NCBI GenBank assembly: GCA_018648325.1
Contig: JABGRK010000017.1
Span: 186,001 to 250,000 of the forward strand
Direction: 5' to 3'
DNA from: Chloroflexota bacterium
GTDB taxonomy: Bacteria > Chloroflexota > Dehalococcoidia > JABGRK01
Length of the DNA: 64,000 nt
Position 1 is the first letter of the stretch; the number at the start of each line of letters is the position of its first letter. The translations under genes were made by a program, and so were the position numbers. A model generated the notes under the pieces. The model made no database searches and had not been told where the DNA came from. It worked only from the letters and a program-made list of their open reading frames with translations. This document shows positions 1 to 9,389 of the stretch, piece by piece.

Positions 1-468
1 ATCATTGATCTCTTTCTTGATAAGTTCTGCGGTTTCAACTGTGCCTTTGCCCTTTAAATGAGAGGCATCACGAATCTCAACTTTATCGTTATGTATCCAC
101 AAATAAACCAGTTTCTTTGATTTGCCGCGAATAATTACCTTATCATAGCCGGCATACTTGAGTTCAGGTGCAAAAAAACCACCCATCATTGAATAGGCCA
201 TCAGCTCTGTTTGAGGCGAAATGGTGGAAACAATGGTACGGTTACAGCCGACTGCAGGTGTTCCGCATAAAAGACCTGCGCTAAATATCAGCAGGTTCTC
301 TTCGGAAAAGGGCTTAATTTCTGGAGTAACCCGGTCCCACAATACCTTGGCGCTTGTACCCAGTCCCCCCAGATAAAGCTCCGTGTCACGCGGGTCTGTT
401 GCGACCTTCTCTATGTTTTTTCGAGTAAGATCAATTTCAAGATTATAGCCTGTTTCTGCATATCTCAT
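1..468 (-). CDS. aldehyde:ferredoxin oxidoreductase (tungsten), N-terminal part, truncated by window edge
   Basis: Reverse translation MRYAETGYNLEIDLTRKNIEKVATDPRDTELYLGGLGTSAKVLWDRV...LLCGTPAVGCNRTIVSTISPQTELMAYSMMGGFFAPELKYAGYDKVIIRGKSKKLVYLWI matches the AOR N-terminal domain; no stop before window start. Confidence 0.85.
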   Translation of the reverse strand, partial: MRYAETGYNLEIDLTRKNIEKVATDPRDTELYLGGLGTSAKVLWDRVTPEIKPFSEENLLIFSAGLLCGTPAVGCNRTIVSTISPQTELMAYSMMGGFFAPELKYAGYDKVIIRGKSKKLVYLWIHNDKVEIRDASHLKGKGTVETAELIKKEIND

Positions 469-485
469 TTTTTTTGCCTCGTAGT

Positions 486-1313
486 CTAGTAAGCTTTTAA
501 TACTGAATCAAAATACTGCTTGGCCTTTTCTGCAAGTATATCGTGATATTCATGGAACAGATCACTTGCCTGGGAACGCAACCATGTTTCAGGCAATAAA
601 TCTTCCGGTAAATCCGGGTCCAGATAGGGCAGGCGGCGATACTCGTGAATTAGTGTAAACCTCTCAATGAAGAACTCGCTGGGATCAATATTTTCACCAC
701 TGTCCAGACGCTCCCTGTGCTCATCCAGTTTGGCGCTATATTCTTTAATAAAATTTGCATATCTTTTGTGGATACGATCAAGATCCCAGCAGCGTGAAAT
801 AATGGTTTTTGGATTGCCAAACCCAAGGTGTTTGGCCTGAAAGATCTGAACGTATTCTTTAATCTTAAGCTTTTTTGCCAGTAGCTCAACTTCTTTGCTT
901 AAATCATTTGGTGAAATCCAGGTTGCTGTGCTTAAGGGGCCATAACCCATCCACTTCATTTCCTGACGAAGTGTATCCCTAGTTTTACGCTTCTGCTCTG
1001 GAATGAAGTAAACAACAACGGTCCAGTAGCCATTCCAGCTACTACTCTTTCGCTTTGATATTCGTCGTCCACCCTCTTCCAGTAAGGCTTTGCCTTCCTC
1101 TGCCAGCGAGTAATAACTTCTTAACCCATCATGTCTTACTTTAAGTAGATCGATCCGGCACATCCTGGATACGGCAGACCTGACAGATTGCTCTGACAGA
1201 TCAAAATTACCCAGCAGTTTTATCAGGCTGCCGATTCCGATCCCCATGTCCCTATAACGTACGTAATCTCCGTAAAGGGTTAGCATTGCGGCTCTAGGAC
1301 GAAACATCATCAT
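486..1313 (-). CDS. PaaX-family transcriptional regulator
   Basis: N-terminal winged helix (LSEQSVRSAVSRMCRIDLLKVR) plus PaaX-like middle and C-terminal domains; 275 aa. Confidence 0.8.
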   Translation of the reverse strand: MMMFRPRAAMLTLYGDYVRYRDMGIGIGSLIKLLGNFDLSEQSVRSAVSRMCRIDLLKVRHDGLRSYYSLAEEGKALLEEGGRRISKRKSSSWNGYWTVVVYFIPEQKRKTRDTLRQEMKWMGYGPLSTATWISPNDLSKEVELLAKKLKIKEYVQIFQAKHLGFGNPKTIISRCWDLDRIHKRYANFIKEYSAKLDEHRERLDSGENIDPSEFFIERFTLIHEYRRLPYLDPDLPEDLLPETWLRSQASDLFHEYHDILAEKAKQYFDSVLKAY

Positions 1314-1330
1314 GTCACTTATTTAGTATT

Positions 1331-1345
1331 GCGTATTTTTTACGC
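1331..1345. promoter_or_regulatory. operator-like inverted repeat GCGTA-N5-TACGC near predicted TSS of the PaaX-like gene
   Basis: GCGTA ttttt TACGC; minus-strand promoter TTGACA-N17-TAGTAT just upstream (-10 at 1352-1357). Confidence 0.45.
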
Positions 1346-1479
1346 TATATCATACTATCACTTAACAGCTGCTTTGTCAAACGAAAAAGACCTGTAACAA
1401 TGCATTCTTATATGTCGAAGTAATTACTTCCATATTTGATACTACTGGGTTTGAGTTTGCGATAAGTGGCTTTTATCTG

Positions 1480-1508
1480 TTGAAAGAAATATGCCGGACT
1501 GTTATAAT
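1480..1508 (+). promoter_or_regulatory. sigma70-type promoter for GYD gene pair
   Basis: TTGAAA (1480-1485) N17 TATAAT (1503-1508). Confidence 0.6.
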
Positions 1509-1564
1509 GCGAAGAATTTCAACTCAAAAAACAATTGATAGGTATGAGAGAAAGGGGAGTTGTA

Positions 1565-1873
1565 ATGGCGATTTATGTTACGCTTTCGACTTTGACTGAG
1601 ACCGGCATGAAGACGATTCGTGAATATCCGGCCAGAGTTAAGGAAGTGAATAAAGAACTGGAAAAAATGGGAGTAAAAGTGCTGCATCAGTATGCACTCC
1701 TGGGCACGCACGATTTTATAAATGTACTGGAGGCTTCTGATAACGAGACGGTTCATAGGATTGTTTCCGGTTTGGTCTCAAGGGGTACTCATTACAGTAT
1801 GACCATGCCTGCCATAGTTTCAGACGCATTCATTGAGAGTCTGAAGCAGGAGAATAGTGGGGGTGCCAAATAA
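1565..1873 (+). CDS. GYD domain protein
   Basis: MAIYVTLSTLTETGMKTIREYPARVKEVNKELEKMGVKVLHQYALLGTHDFINVLEA; start chosen at ATG 1565 after GAAAGGGGAG. Confidence 0.8.
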   Translation: MAIYVTLSTLTETGMKTIREYPARVKEVNKELEKMGVKVLHQYALLGTHDFINVLEASDNETVHRIVSGLVSRGTHYSMTMPAIVSDAFIESLKQENSGGAK

Positions 1874-2157
1874 TGGGTATGTACATTATGCTAACAAACC
1901 TGACAGATGAGGGAAGAAAAACCGTTAATAATAATCCTGATAGAATTTCTCAGGTCAATAAGGAAGTTGAAGAAATGGGAGCCAAGATACTGGCTCAGTA
2001 TGCGCTGCTTGGGCCGCACGATTTTGTGACTTTTATAGATGCTCCTGACAAGCAGACAGTAATAAAAATAGCGATGGATTTGGGAGCCAGAGGAACGATG
2101 CACACCACAACTATGGCTGCTATGACAATTGATGAGTTTGTTGAGGCTATGTCATAA
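1873..2157 (+). CDS. GYD domain protein (tandem paralog)
   Basis: MGMYIMLTNLTDEGRKTVNNNPDRISQVNKEVEEMGAKILAQYALLGPHDFVTF; clear paralog of preceding gene. Confidence 0.8.
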   Translation: MGMYIMLTNLTDEGRKTVNNNPDRISQVNKEVEEMGAKILAQYALLGPHDFVTFIDAPDKQTVIKIAMDLGARGTMHTTTMAAMTIDEFVEAMS

Positions 2158-2183
2158 GTAATTGCTAATGAGTGTGGCCGTTA

Positions 2184-4187
2184 CTATTGATTAGTTGATT
2201 CGGCGACTACTTCGGCAATATCCATGACTTTGAGCGTTCCTTCGACACCTTTGGCCTTGGCAGCGTCCTCAAACATAATCATGCATAGGGGGCAGGCGAC
2301 AGCAAGTATGTCTGCCCCCGATTTTATTGCGTCGTCGATGCGCAGATGAGAAATCTTGACCTCTTCTTCCATCCAGCAGCGTCCTCCACCGCCACCACAG
2401 CAGAAGCTACTGCGTTTCGTGCGATGTCGGTCTATTTCGGTATACTCATCGCTGGCAACGGATTTGAGTATCTGCCTGGGCTCTTCATAGATATCGCTGT
2501 AGCGTCCTAAATAGCAGGGATCATGGTAGGTGATCGATTTTCCTTTTGCTGTAGCTGATAGTTTGCCATCGGCAATAAGATCGGCAATAAGCTCGGTATG
2601 ATGAATTACCTCAAACTGGCCTTCAAACTGCGGATACTCATATTTGAGCGCATTAAGGCAGTGAGGGCAGGAGGTAACGATCTTTTTAACGTCGTATTTT
2701 TTGAGTGTTTCTATGTTGCGCATAGCCTGCATCTGGAAAAGGTATTCGTTGCCGGACCTGCGTGCCACATCGCCGCAGCAGCTTTCTTCTTCACCCAGAA
2801 TGGCGAAGTTCACACCGGCGTTTTTCATCAGGTTGGCTGTGTCAATGGCTATGTTTCGGCATCGGTCATCCAGTGCGTTGGTGCATCCCACCCAGAACAG
2901 TACGTCGAAGTCACCATCGGACGCCTGTTTGATGTCCAGACCTTCTGTCCAGTCGGTACGCGTGGCAAGTGTGCCCCGCCAGGGATGGCCTCTTTGCTCC
3001 ACGCTCCTCAGAGCGCCCATGATTGTTTCCGGCATCTGGCCCTGTTCCAGCACCAGGTTGCGTCTGAATTCCATTATCTTGGGCATGTGTTCATTGGCAA
3101 CGGGGCATACTTCCATGCACGAGCGGCAGGTGGTGCACGACCATATGGTTTCTTGCCTAATTACGTTATCGATAAGTTCTGCAGAGTCTTCTTCGCCTTT
3201 AATGATTCCCGGCGCTACTTTCCTTAAGTGTTTGTTTAAATCCTGTATAAGCTCTTTAGGATTGAGCGGTTTTTCGCTGGCAAACGCCGGACAGGCATCC
3301 TGACAGCGTCCGCATGAGATACAGGCGAAGCCATCAATCAATTGCTTCATGGTAAAATCAGTGATTTTATTAACGCCGAAGGTTTCTGTGTTTTCTATGT
3401 CGATCGGTTTCAGTGCGCCTTTTGGTTCCCGCGATCGCAATAGCAGGTTTATTGGAGCCATTAACATATGCAGGTGGCTGGACCAGCCGAACTGTACGAC
3501 GATAAAGAGCACAATAAGCCAGTGTGCCCAGAAGAAATAAGGATAAGCTGCATCGGCTGCAGCCGGGTTGTTAAAGATGTTGCTTAGCAGCTGTGCTACG
3601 GGCGGTGTTGCTCCTCCAAGCCCTGCAGGTGCATGTGATGCGGCAATGGCGGCAGCCTCTTTAAACAGGTGAATAAGTGGTATTGTGCCGATTAGTACCA
3701 GAGCTATGAGCGGGTCCAATATTGGCTCGCCTTTAAGCCTTGCTGGTTTGATAACAAATCTGCGGATAATTCCCCAGATAATTCCGGTAATGATCAGAAC
3801 GGCAAAGATGTTCATGAACCAGGAGTAGACCAGGAAAAACGTGTTATTCTGCATTGCATTGTAAATACCGAAACCGGCGCCGATGACAATAAACAGAAAA
3901 TAGTAAAGGACGAACAAAAAGAAGCCCCAGACAATAAGCACATGTCCTATTGCTGCCCTGTCTTTGCGGGATACGTTTTTAAATCCGCACCACTGTCCGA
4001 CAACATGGAAGAGCGCAGAGGCTATTCTTTTTACGATGTCAGTTAGTTTTGCATCTCTTTTGCCGACTGACAGATATTGTATGAGCTGTCGCAGCCTATA
4101 GGAAGCAACCGCAACTGCTACTGCAAAAAGCCCCCAAAAAAGGATATACCCTATTGCACTTAGTCCGCCTGCGTCTATCGGATTCAT
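2184..4187 (-). CDS. membrane-bound Fe-S oxidoreductase, NarI-like membrane domain fused to HdrD-like CCG domains (EtfD/ETF:menaquinone oxidoreductase-like)
   Basis: Multiple N-terminal TM helices, 4Fe-4S motifs CISCGRCQDACP and CTTCRSCMEVCP, CCG-type motifs SCCGD/CCGGGGGRCW. Confidence 0.8.
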   Translation of the reverse strand: MNPIDAGGLSAIGYILFWGLFAVAVAVASYRLRQLIQYLSVGKRDAKLTDIVKRIASALFHVVGQWCGFKNVSRKDRAAIGHVLIVWGFFLFVLYYFLFIVIGAGFGIYNAMQNNTFFLVYSWFMNIFAVLIITGIIWGIIRRFVIKPARLKGEPILDPLIALVLIGTIPLIHLFKEAAAIAASHAPAGLGGATPPVAQLLSNIFNNPAAADAAYPYFFWAHWLIVLFIVVQFGWSSHLHMLMAPINLLLRSREPKGALKPIDIENTETFGVNKITDFTMKQLIDGFACISCGRCQDACPAFASEKPLNPKELIQDLNKHLRKVAPGIIKGEEDSAELIDNVIRQETIWSCTTCRSCMEVCPVANEHMPKIMEFRRNLVLEQGQMPETIMGALRSVEQRGHPWRGTLATRTDWTEGLDIKQASDGDFDVLFWVGCTNALDDRCRNIAIDTANLMKNAGVNFAILGEEESCCGDVARRSGNEYLFQMQAMRNIETLKKYDVKKIVTSCPHCLNALKYEYPQFEGQFEVIHHTELIADLIADGKLSATAKGKSITYHDPCYLGRYSDIYEEPRQILKSVASDEYTEIDRHRTKRSSFCCGGGGGRCWMEEEVKISHLRIDDAIKSGADILAVACPLCMIMFEDAAKAKGVEGTLKVMDIAEVVAESTNQ

Positions 4188-4384
4188 ATATATCTCTCCT
4201 GCTTGAGTTTAGCATAAAGCCATAATTATTGACAACGTGTTTATACTTGACATCCATGCAAGTGAATATTGGTAAAAGGTTGGTTTTTCAAAAAGTAGCG
4301 CTTCTATTTGTCCAATAATCAGGGCGGAACTTGCATTTTCCTGCTCGATGGTGTACATTCTCGGAGTAAAAAGAGAATAGAATT

Positions 4385-4485
4385 GATGAAAAGGGCAAAC
4401 CTCGGGAAATCGGGGGGCGCAAAGCTGCAGGTCTAAGGCCTTTAATCGTGAAAAGTGAAGGTTAGGATGGCTGAGTTACCGCACT
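4385..4485 (+). ncRNA. cyclic di-GMP-I (GEMM) riboswitch aptamer
   Basis: AAGGGCAAACCTCGGGAAATCGGGGGGCGCAAAGCTGCAGGTCTAAGG...GGTTAGGATGGCTGAGTTACC: GGGCAAACC, GAAA tetraloop closed by CCUCGG/UCGGGG, GCGCAAAGC, GGTCTAA and GGTTAGG...GTTACC blocks. Confidence 0.9.
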
Positions 4486-4490
4486 AGCAG

Positions 4491-4519
4491 CTCTCCTGTC
4501 AATCTTGGCGGAGAGTTTT
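4491..4519 (+). terminator. riboswitch expression-platform terminator
   Basis: CTCTCC-t-GTCA-atct-TGGC-GGAGAG followed by TTTT immediately after the aptamer. Confidence 0.7.
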
Positions 4520-4552
4520 GTGGTTATAGGCATTAAAGAGTAAGGGAGTGGC

Positions 4553-4927
4553 ATGGATAGCAGAATTAACGTTCTGGTTGTAGACGATGAGCCCGGTATG
4601 CTTGAAACCATGGCCGATATACTCGCGGCCACCGGTTACCGTTCTTCTGTAGTTGAGCAGGCCAAAATGGCGCTTGATCTGGTAGGTAAAATCCATTTTG
4701 ATATTGTGCTTATGGATATAGTTATGCCTGAGATGAATGGGGTTGATGCTTATAAAAAAATCAGAAGCGCTAGCCCTGATACCAAGATAATTATGATGAC
4801 CGGTTATGGTTCTGATCACCCGCTGGTAAAAAAAGCACTTGGTTGTGGTGTTGAGTATCTATTGCATAAGCCTTTTGATGTGGATACCCTCATTAGCAGC
4901 ATCAACCAGGCTTGTGGTGACTCATGA
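4553..4927 (+). CDS. response regulator receiver (CheY-like) protein
   Basis: INVLVVDDEPGMLETMADILAATGY...IVLMDIVMPEMNGVDAY...LLHKPFD. Confidence 0.9.
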   Translation: MDSRINVLVVDDEPGMLETMADILAATGYRSSVVEQAKMALDLVGKIHFDIVLMDIVMPEMNGVDAYKKIRSASPDTKIIMMTGYGSDHPLVKKALGCGVEYLLHKPFDVDTLISSINQACGDS

Positions 4928-4964
4928 GCATTGATTTTAGACCGTATTGTTGTGAACCTGCGCT

Positions 4965-5912
4965 ATGAGTAAAGAAGTAAAAGTTCTAATTATTGATGGC
5001 GATAGCGGTTTTTGCCAGACACTGGCGGATATCCTGAATGAAAAAGGCCTTCAGACAGATTGTGCTCATAATGGAGCTGAAGCGCTGGCTAAAATAGAGC
5101 AGGGCTCCTTTACCGTAGTACTAATAGATGTCAATCTTCCCGATGCTGATGGAATTGAGCTTTTCAAAAATATTAAGCAGATGTCGCCTGATATTGAGGG
5201 GATAATAGTTACAGGGTATGCCTCTATAGAGTCAGCAGTGGCAGCGGTGCGGTACGGCACTATCAATTACGTAATGAAACCGCTTGTGGTTGAGGATGTT
5301 CTTACCAGTATTGGTGATGCAGTTAACCGGCAGCAGCTGATTTCTGATGAGAAAAAGAGGCTTTCTGCGGAAATAGCGGAGAAAGAGCGTTTTCAGGCGC
5401 TGGCTACGGTTGATGGACTTACGGGGCTTTATAACCGGCGCTACTTTCATGAATTTCTTACCAGAGAACTTGATCGTGCCGACAGATATTCGCACGATTT
5501 AAGCATATTTATGGTGGATATAGATGATTTTAAGTCGTATCAGGATCCACATGGGCACCAGGAGGGTGATTCTGCTCTGCAATATATCTCGCAGATACTC
5601 GGCAAAACTGTGCGTGGTGATGATATAGTGGCGCGCTATGGAGGCGAGGAGTTTGCTGCTATTTTGCCGGAGGTATCCAAAGGCGATGGTGTAGTTATTG
5701 CTGACAGGATGAGGGTGGCGGTGGAGAATGCCAAAGGCTCACTTAAGGGCAAGATCACTATTAGTGTTGGTGTGGCTTCTTATCCCACCGACGCCAAGAA
5801 CAAAAAACAGTTGATTAAAAGGGCTGATGATGCGCTTTACGCTGCCAAGCGTGCCGGTAAAAACAAAACGGTGCTGTGGGATAAATCAATTACAAAAAAC
5901 AAAACGGACTGA
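4965..5912 (+). CDS. response regulator with GGDEF diguanylate cyclase domain
   Basis: REC domain VLIIDGDSG...VVLIDVNLPDADG; GGDEF domain with intact GGEEF signature (VARYGGEEFAAILPE). Confidence 0.92.
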   Translation: MSKEVKVLIIDGDSGFCQTLADILNEKGLQTDCAHNGAEALAKIEQGSFTVVLIDVNLPDADGIELFKNIKQMSPDIEGIIVTGYASIESAVAAVRYGTINYVMKPLVVEDVLTSIGDAVNRQQLISDEKKRLSAEIAEKERFQALATVDGLTGLYNRRYFHEFLTRELDRADRYSHDLSIFMVDIDDFKSYQDPHGHQEGDSALQYISQILGKTVRGDDIVARYGGEEFAAILPEVSKGDGVVIADRMRVAVENAKGSLKGKITISVGVASYPTDAKNKKQLIKRADDALYAAKRAGKNKTVLWDKSITKNKTD

Positions 5913-5943
5913 TCAATTCGTTCGTTCCCGGTCGGACTTTGCC

Positions 5944-7161
5944 TTAAGCTGTTTCCAGTTCAAATGCCTTGTGCAGTGCTCTTACCGCATCAGCTACTTT
6001 ATCCTCGGCGATAATGCATGTAATTCTTATTTCTGATGTTGTGATCAGTTCTATGTTGACGCCGGCTTCAAACAGGCATTTGAACATGGTTGAGGCGTAT
6101 CCCGGGGCACTTTGCATTCCCGATCCGATGACGCTTACCTTGCCCAGCTTAGTATCGCTTTCGCACGATTCTGCACCGATAGCCTTTACTACGGGCTCAA
6201 CCACTTTCATCGCTTTATCTATGTCGTTTTTATTCACGGTGAATGTGAGATCGGCTATTCTGCCAATGCTGGAGTTCTGGACGATGGTGTCTACACTGAT
6301 GCCAGCCTCGGTCAATGGTTCGAATATGGAAGTGGCCACACCGGGCTTATCGGGAACCCCGACAACGGTTATTTTTGCCACGTTCATATCGTGAGCGATT
6401 CCTCGTACCTTGTTGCTTATTTCCATTGGTGTGCCTCCATGAATAATTGTGCCGGGATTTGAGTTATGCGAAGCGGCGACCTGAATGGGCATTTGGTACA
6501 GCTCGCCCAGTTCGACAGCTCTTGAATGCATAACCGATGCGCCGTATGATGCCATCTCCAGCATCTCTTCATAGCCTATGTCTTTGAGTTTTCGGGCATC
6601 GGGTACGATGCGTGGATCGGACGTGTATACGCCCTCCACATCGGTATATATCTCGCAGATTTTGGCTTTAAGCTCTACTGCCAGTGCCACTGCCGTCGTG
6701 TCTGATCCGCCCCGCCCAAGGGTGGTTATATCCATATTCTGCGTGATTCCCTGGAATCCGGCTACGATTACGATGTGTCCTTTTGTAAATTCTTTTTCAA
6801 TGCGCTCGGCATCTACGCTCAGTATCTGGGCACGGCTGTACTTGGTGCTGGTTCTGATGCCCGCTTGTGCGCCTGATAGACTGATGGCCGGATGTCCCAT
6901 CTCTCGCAGTGCCATAGCCATAATGGTGCTTGAGACCAGCTCGCCGGTGGAAAGCAGAACGTCCATTTCCCTGTCACTGGGCTGGTCGGTAATTTCATTG
7001 GCCAGTGCGATTAGATTATCAGTGGTTTTGCCCATGGCAGATACTACCACCACCACGTCGTTGCCCTGTTCTTTGGTAGCTGCTACACGCCGGGCCACGT
7101 TTTTAATTTTATCGGCGTCTGCTACCGAACTGCCGCCGTATTTTTGTACAATAATTGCCAT
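5944..7161 (-). CDS. lysC: aspartate kinase
   Basis: MAIIVQKYGGSSVADADKIKNVARRV; C-terminal ACT domains. Confidence 0.95.
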   Translation of the reverse strand: MAIIVQKYGGSSVADADKIKNVARRVAATKEQGNDVVVVVSAMGKTTDNLIALANEITDQPSDREMDVLLSTGELVSSTIMAMALREMGHPAISLSGAQAGIRTSTKYSRAQILSVDAERIEKEFTKGHIVIVAGFQGITQNMDITTLGRGGSDTTAVALAVELKAKICEIYTDVEGVYTSDPRIVPDARKLKDIGYEEMLEMASYGASVMHSRAVELGELYQMPIQVAASHNSNPGTIIHGGTPMEISNKVRGIAHDMNVAKITVVGVPDKPGVATSIFEPLTEAGISVDTIVQNSSIGRIADLTFTVNKNDIDKAMKVVEPVVKAIGAESCESDTKLGKVSVIGSGMQSAPGYASTMFKCLFEAGVNIELITTSEIRITCIIAEDKVADAVRALHKAFELETA

Positions 7162-7222
7162 TTATATTCCCATTTTCGTTTTAAATATCAGCTTAAAGTT
7201 TATCACGGGCGCCACGGGTTTG

Positions 7223-8407
7223 TCACCGTGCGATCAGTTTGCTCATCATGTCGTACCCGCTTTCAACCATTAGGCCTGTAGCTTGAGCCTGCACTTCAGT
7301 GAAGCGATTGGCGCCGTTTGACTCTCCACTGTCCCATATCATGAATGGGACAGGATCGCCGCGATGGGTTTTAATTTCCACAGGCGTGGGATGGTCTGGC
7401 ATGATCAGTACTCGCAGCTCGTCTTTATCATAACTCAGTAGCTGGTTTACCATCAGCTGATCGATTTTTTCTATTGCCTCGATTTTGCCGTCCAGATCGC
7501 CCTCATGCCCCGCCTCGTCCGGTGCTTCTACGTGGATGATGACCATGTCATGATCGTCAAGCGCTTTGATTCCGCCTGCTGCCTGGGCCTGATAATCGTT
7601 GCTGCCGTCGTCTTTCACGCCGGGTATTTCTAGAATATCCATGCTGCTTAGCTTGCCCAGACCTTTTAGCAGGTCGACGCCGGATGTGATTGCGCAGTTT
7701 AGTCCGTATTGTTGCTTGAACGGTGGCATCTGGGGACTTTGGCCGCTGCCCCAGAACAGCCATATATCGGTAGCGGGCAGGTCGCCGCGTTTTGTGCGCT
7801 CAATATTGACCGGATGTTTTTCTAGTATTGGTTTGGCTTTGTCCATAAGGTCAAGCAAGTACTGGCTGCCTGAGTTGTGTGGTAGATAGCTTGCTGTGGG
7901 CTGGTCGCTGATGTCATGCGGCGGCGTGCATATGGCGCCCAGAGTTTCGGTATGTGCTTTAATCTTAACGATGTTTCTGTAGCTGACGCCGGGATAGAAC
8001 TGCACTTCATCGCTGCCCAGTTTGCTCTGCAACGTTGCCATGATTGCGTGTGCCTCGTTATCGGTAATGGCTCCGGCGCTGTAGCTTTTCATTATGCCGT
8101 CTGCGATATTTACCAGGTTGCAGCGAAAGAACACCTCACCATCATACAGTGGGATGCCCATGCTTTTTGCCTCTATGCCTGCCCTGCCGCGGTAGTAGGT
8201 TATCGGATCATATCCCAGTATGGACATGCAGGCACAGGCCGAGCTTGCCTCCATACCGTCGGGTACAGTTTTGGTCATGCCAATGAGGCTTTGTGTTGCC
8301 ATGGTATCCATGTTTGGTGTGCGGGCCAGCTCAAGGCAGGTTTTGTTATCTCTTTCTGCGATGGGCCAGTCGGCGGCGCCGTCTACTATCAATATGCAAT
8401 ATTTCAT
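7223..8407 (-). CDS. apgM: COG3635-type phosphoglycerate mutase / predicted homoserine kinase analog
   Basis: MKYCILIVDGAADWPIAERDNKTCLELARTPNMDTMATQSLIGMTKTVPDGMEASSACACMSILGYDP: alkaline-phosphatase-superfamily PGM. Confidence 0.85.
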   Translation of the reverse strand: MKYCILIVDGAADWPIAERDNKTCLELARTPNMDTMATQSLIGMTKTVPDGMEASSACACMSILGYDPITYYRGRAGIEAKSMGIPLYDGEVFFRCNLVNIADGIMKSYSAGAITDNEAHAIMATLQSKLGSDEVQFYPGVSYRNIVKIKAHTETLGAICTPPHDISDQPTASYLPHNSGSQYLLDLMDKAKPILEKHPVNIERTKRGDLPATDIWLFWGSGQSPQMPPFKQQYGLNCAITSGVDLLKGLGKLSSMDILEIPGVKDDGSNDYQAQAAGGIKALDDHDMVIIHVEAPDEAGHEGDLDGKIEAIEKIDQLMVNQLLSYDKDELRVLIMPDHPTPVEIKTHRGDPVPFMIWDSGESNGANRFTEVQAQATGLMVESGYDMMSKLIAR

Positions 8408-8456
8408 AGTGCGAAGTATAGCATCAGGGGGAGGTTGTGTTCAAGGAAGGCAATAC

Positions 8457-9344
8457 TCAAGGTCGGTCAAACTCTAGCTCTACTTGTGTATCTTTGCCAT
8501 TATTTTTCAACTTAAACCAGAATTCTTCTTTTCTAGTGCTGTCTCGCCAGTCGGAGGGAGCCCTTGTAGGAGTTTCATTGTTACATGCGTAGCATGCATT
8601 ATCTTCATCATATTTCAGCACTATATCTAGTGGGCGATGGTTTCCGTTTGCTGGTATATCAATCTCCGTTTCATATTCCGCGGCTAATCCCTTTATGGCG
8701 TATTCTTCAGTTAGCGACCATCTTCCCTCTATTTCTGGGAAGATTAGATTTTCACGTTTTTCATCGTAAAATCCGATTTTAGTCCTAACTTTTTTTGCAT
8801 CAGTGCCTATTTTCTTCTCCGGATCATTTGCAATTAATAGATGAGTGAAATAAGGTTTAAAGATTGTCGTGTGTCCAGTATAATCTTGCGCTTGATGAGT
8901 AGGAACTGCGGTTCCGCCGTATACGATTGGTGCCACTCCACTCATTGTAGTGGGTTCATCATAGATAACTTGTTTAAGTGTGCCCTCAACGTTTTTCCAA
9001 TCAGATAATTTGATGTTAGGTATTTCTGATATAATCTCCTCGAGTTTTGTTTTCAGTTGTGTTATTTCTGTAGTTTTTTCTTTGTTTAAGCTTGTGTGAA
9101 TTTTATATGGAGCTAAAGCGAGTCCCCAAATAGTTGTCGCTGTTAAAACAGTCAAAGGTAAAGCCCAAGAGAGTATGTTAAAAAAATCATGCCAGTGTGG
9201 AAATTGACTCGAAATTATTCCGAAAACGATTGTGGCTATTAAGGAAATGATACTTGTAATTGTAATGGGTTTGGTAAATGCACGACCCAGCCATTGCTTA
9301 TAGTATTGCTTTTTTTGCATAGCACCCATTCTACATCTTATCAA
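8457..9344 (-). CDS. hypothetical membrane-anchored protein
   Basis: 295 aa; two N-terminal TM segments, short coiled-coil-like region, soluble C-terminal domain. Confidence 0.6.
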   Translation of the reverse strand: MIRCRMGAMQKKQYYKQWLGRAFTKPITITSIISLIATIVFGIISSQFPHWHDFFNILSWALPLTVLTATTIWGLALAPYKIHTSLNKEKTTEITQLKTKLEEIISEIPNIKLSDWKNVEGTLKQVIYDEPTTMSGVAPIVYGGTAVPTHQAQDYTGHTTIFKPYFTHLLIANDPEKKIGTDAKKVRTKIGFYDEKRENLIFPEIEGRWSLTEEYAIKGLAAEYETEIDIPANGNHRPLDIVLKYDEDNACYACNNETPTRAPSDWRDSTRKEEFWFKLKNNGKDTQVELEFDRP

Positions 9345-9389
9345 TCTATTTTGACAATTAGTTGTTTTTGTGGCGAATTGAATATTTAT

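Noticed and set aside
2598-3540. Several plus-strand ORFs inside the membrane Fe-S oxidoreductase gene
   Set aside because: Opposite-strand shadow frames of a confident CDS; no family resemblance
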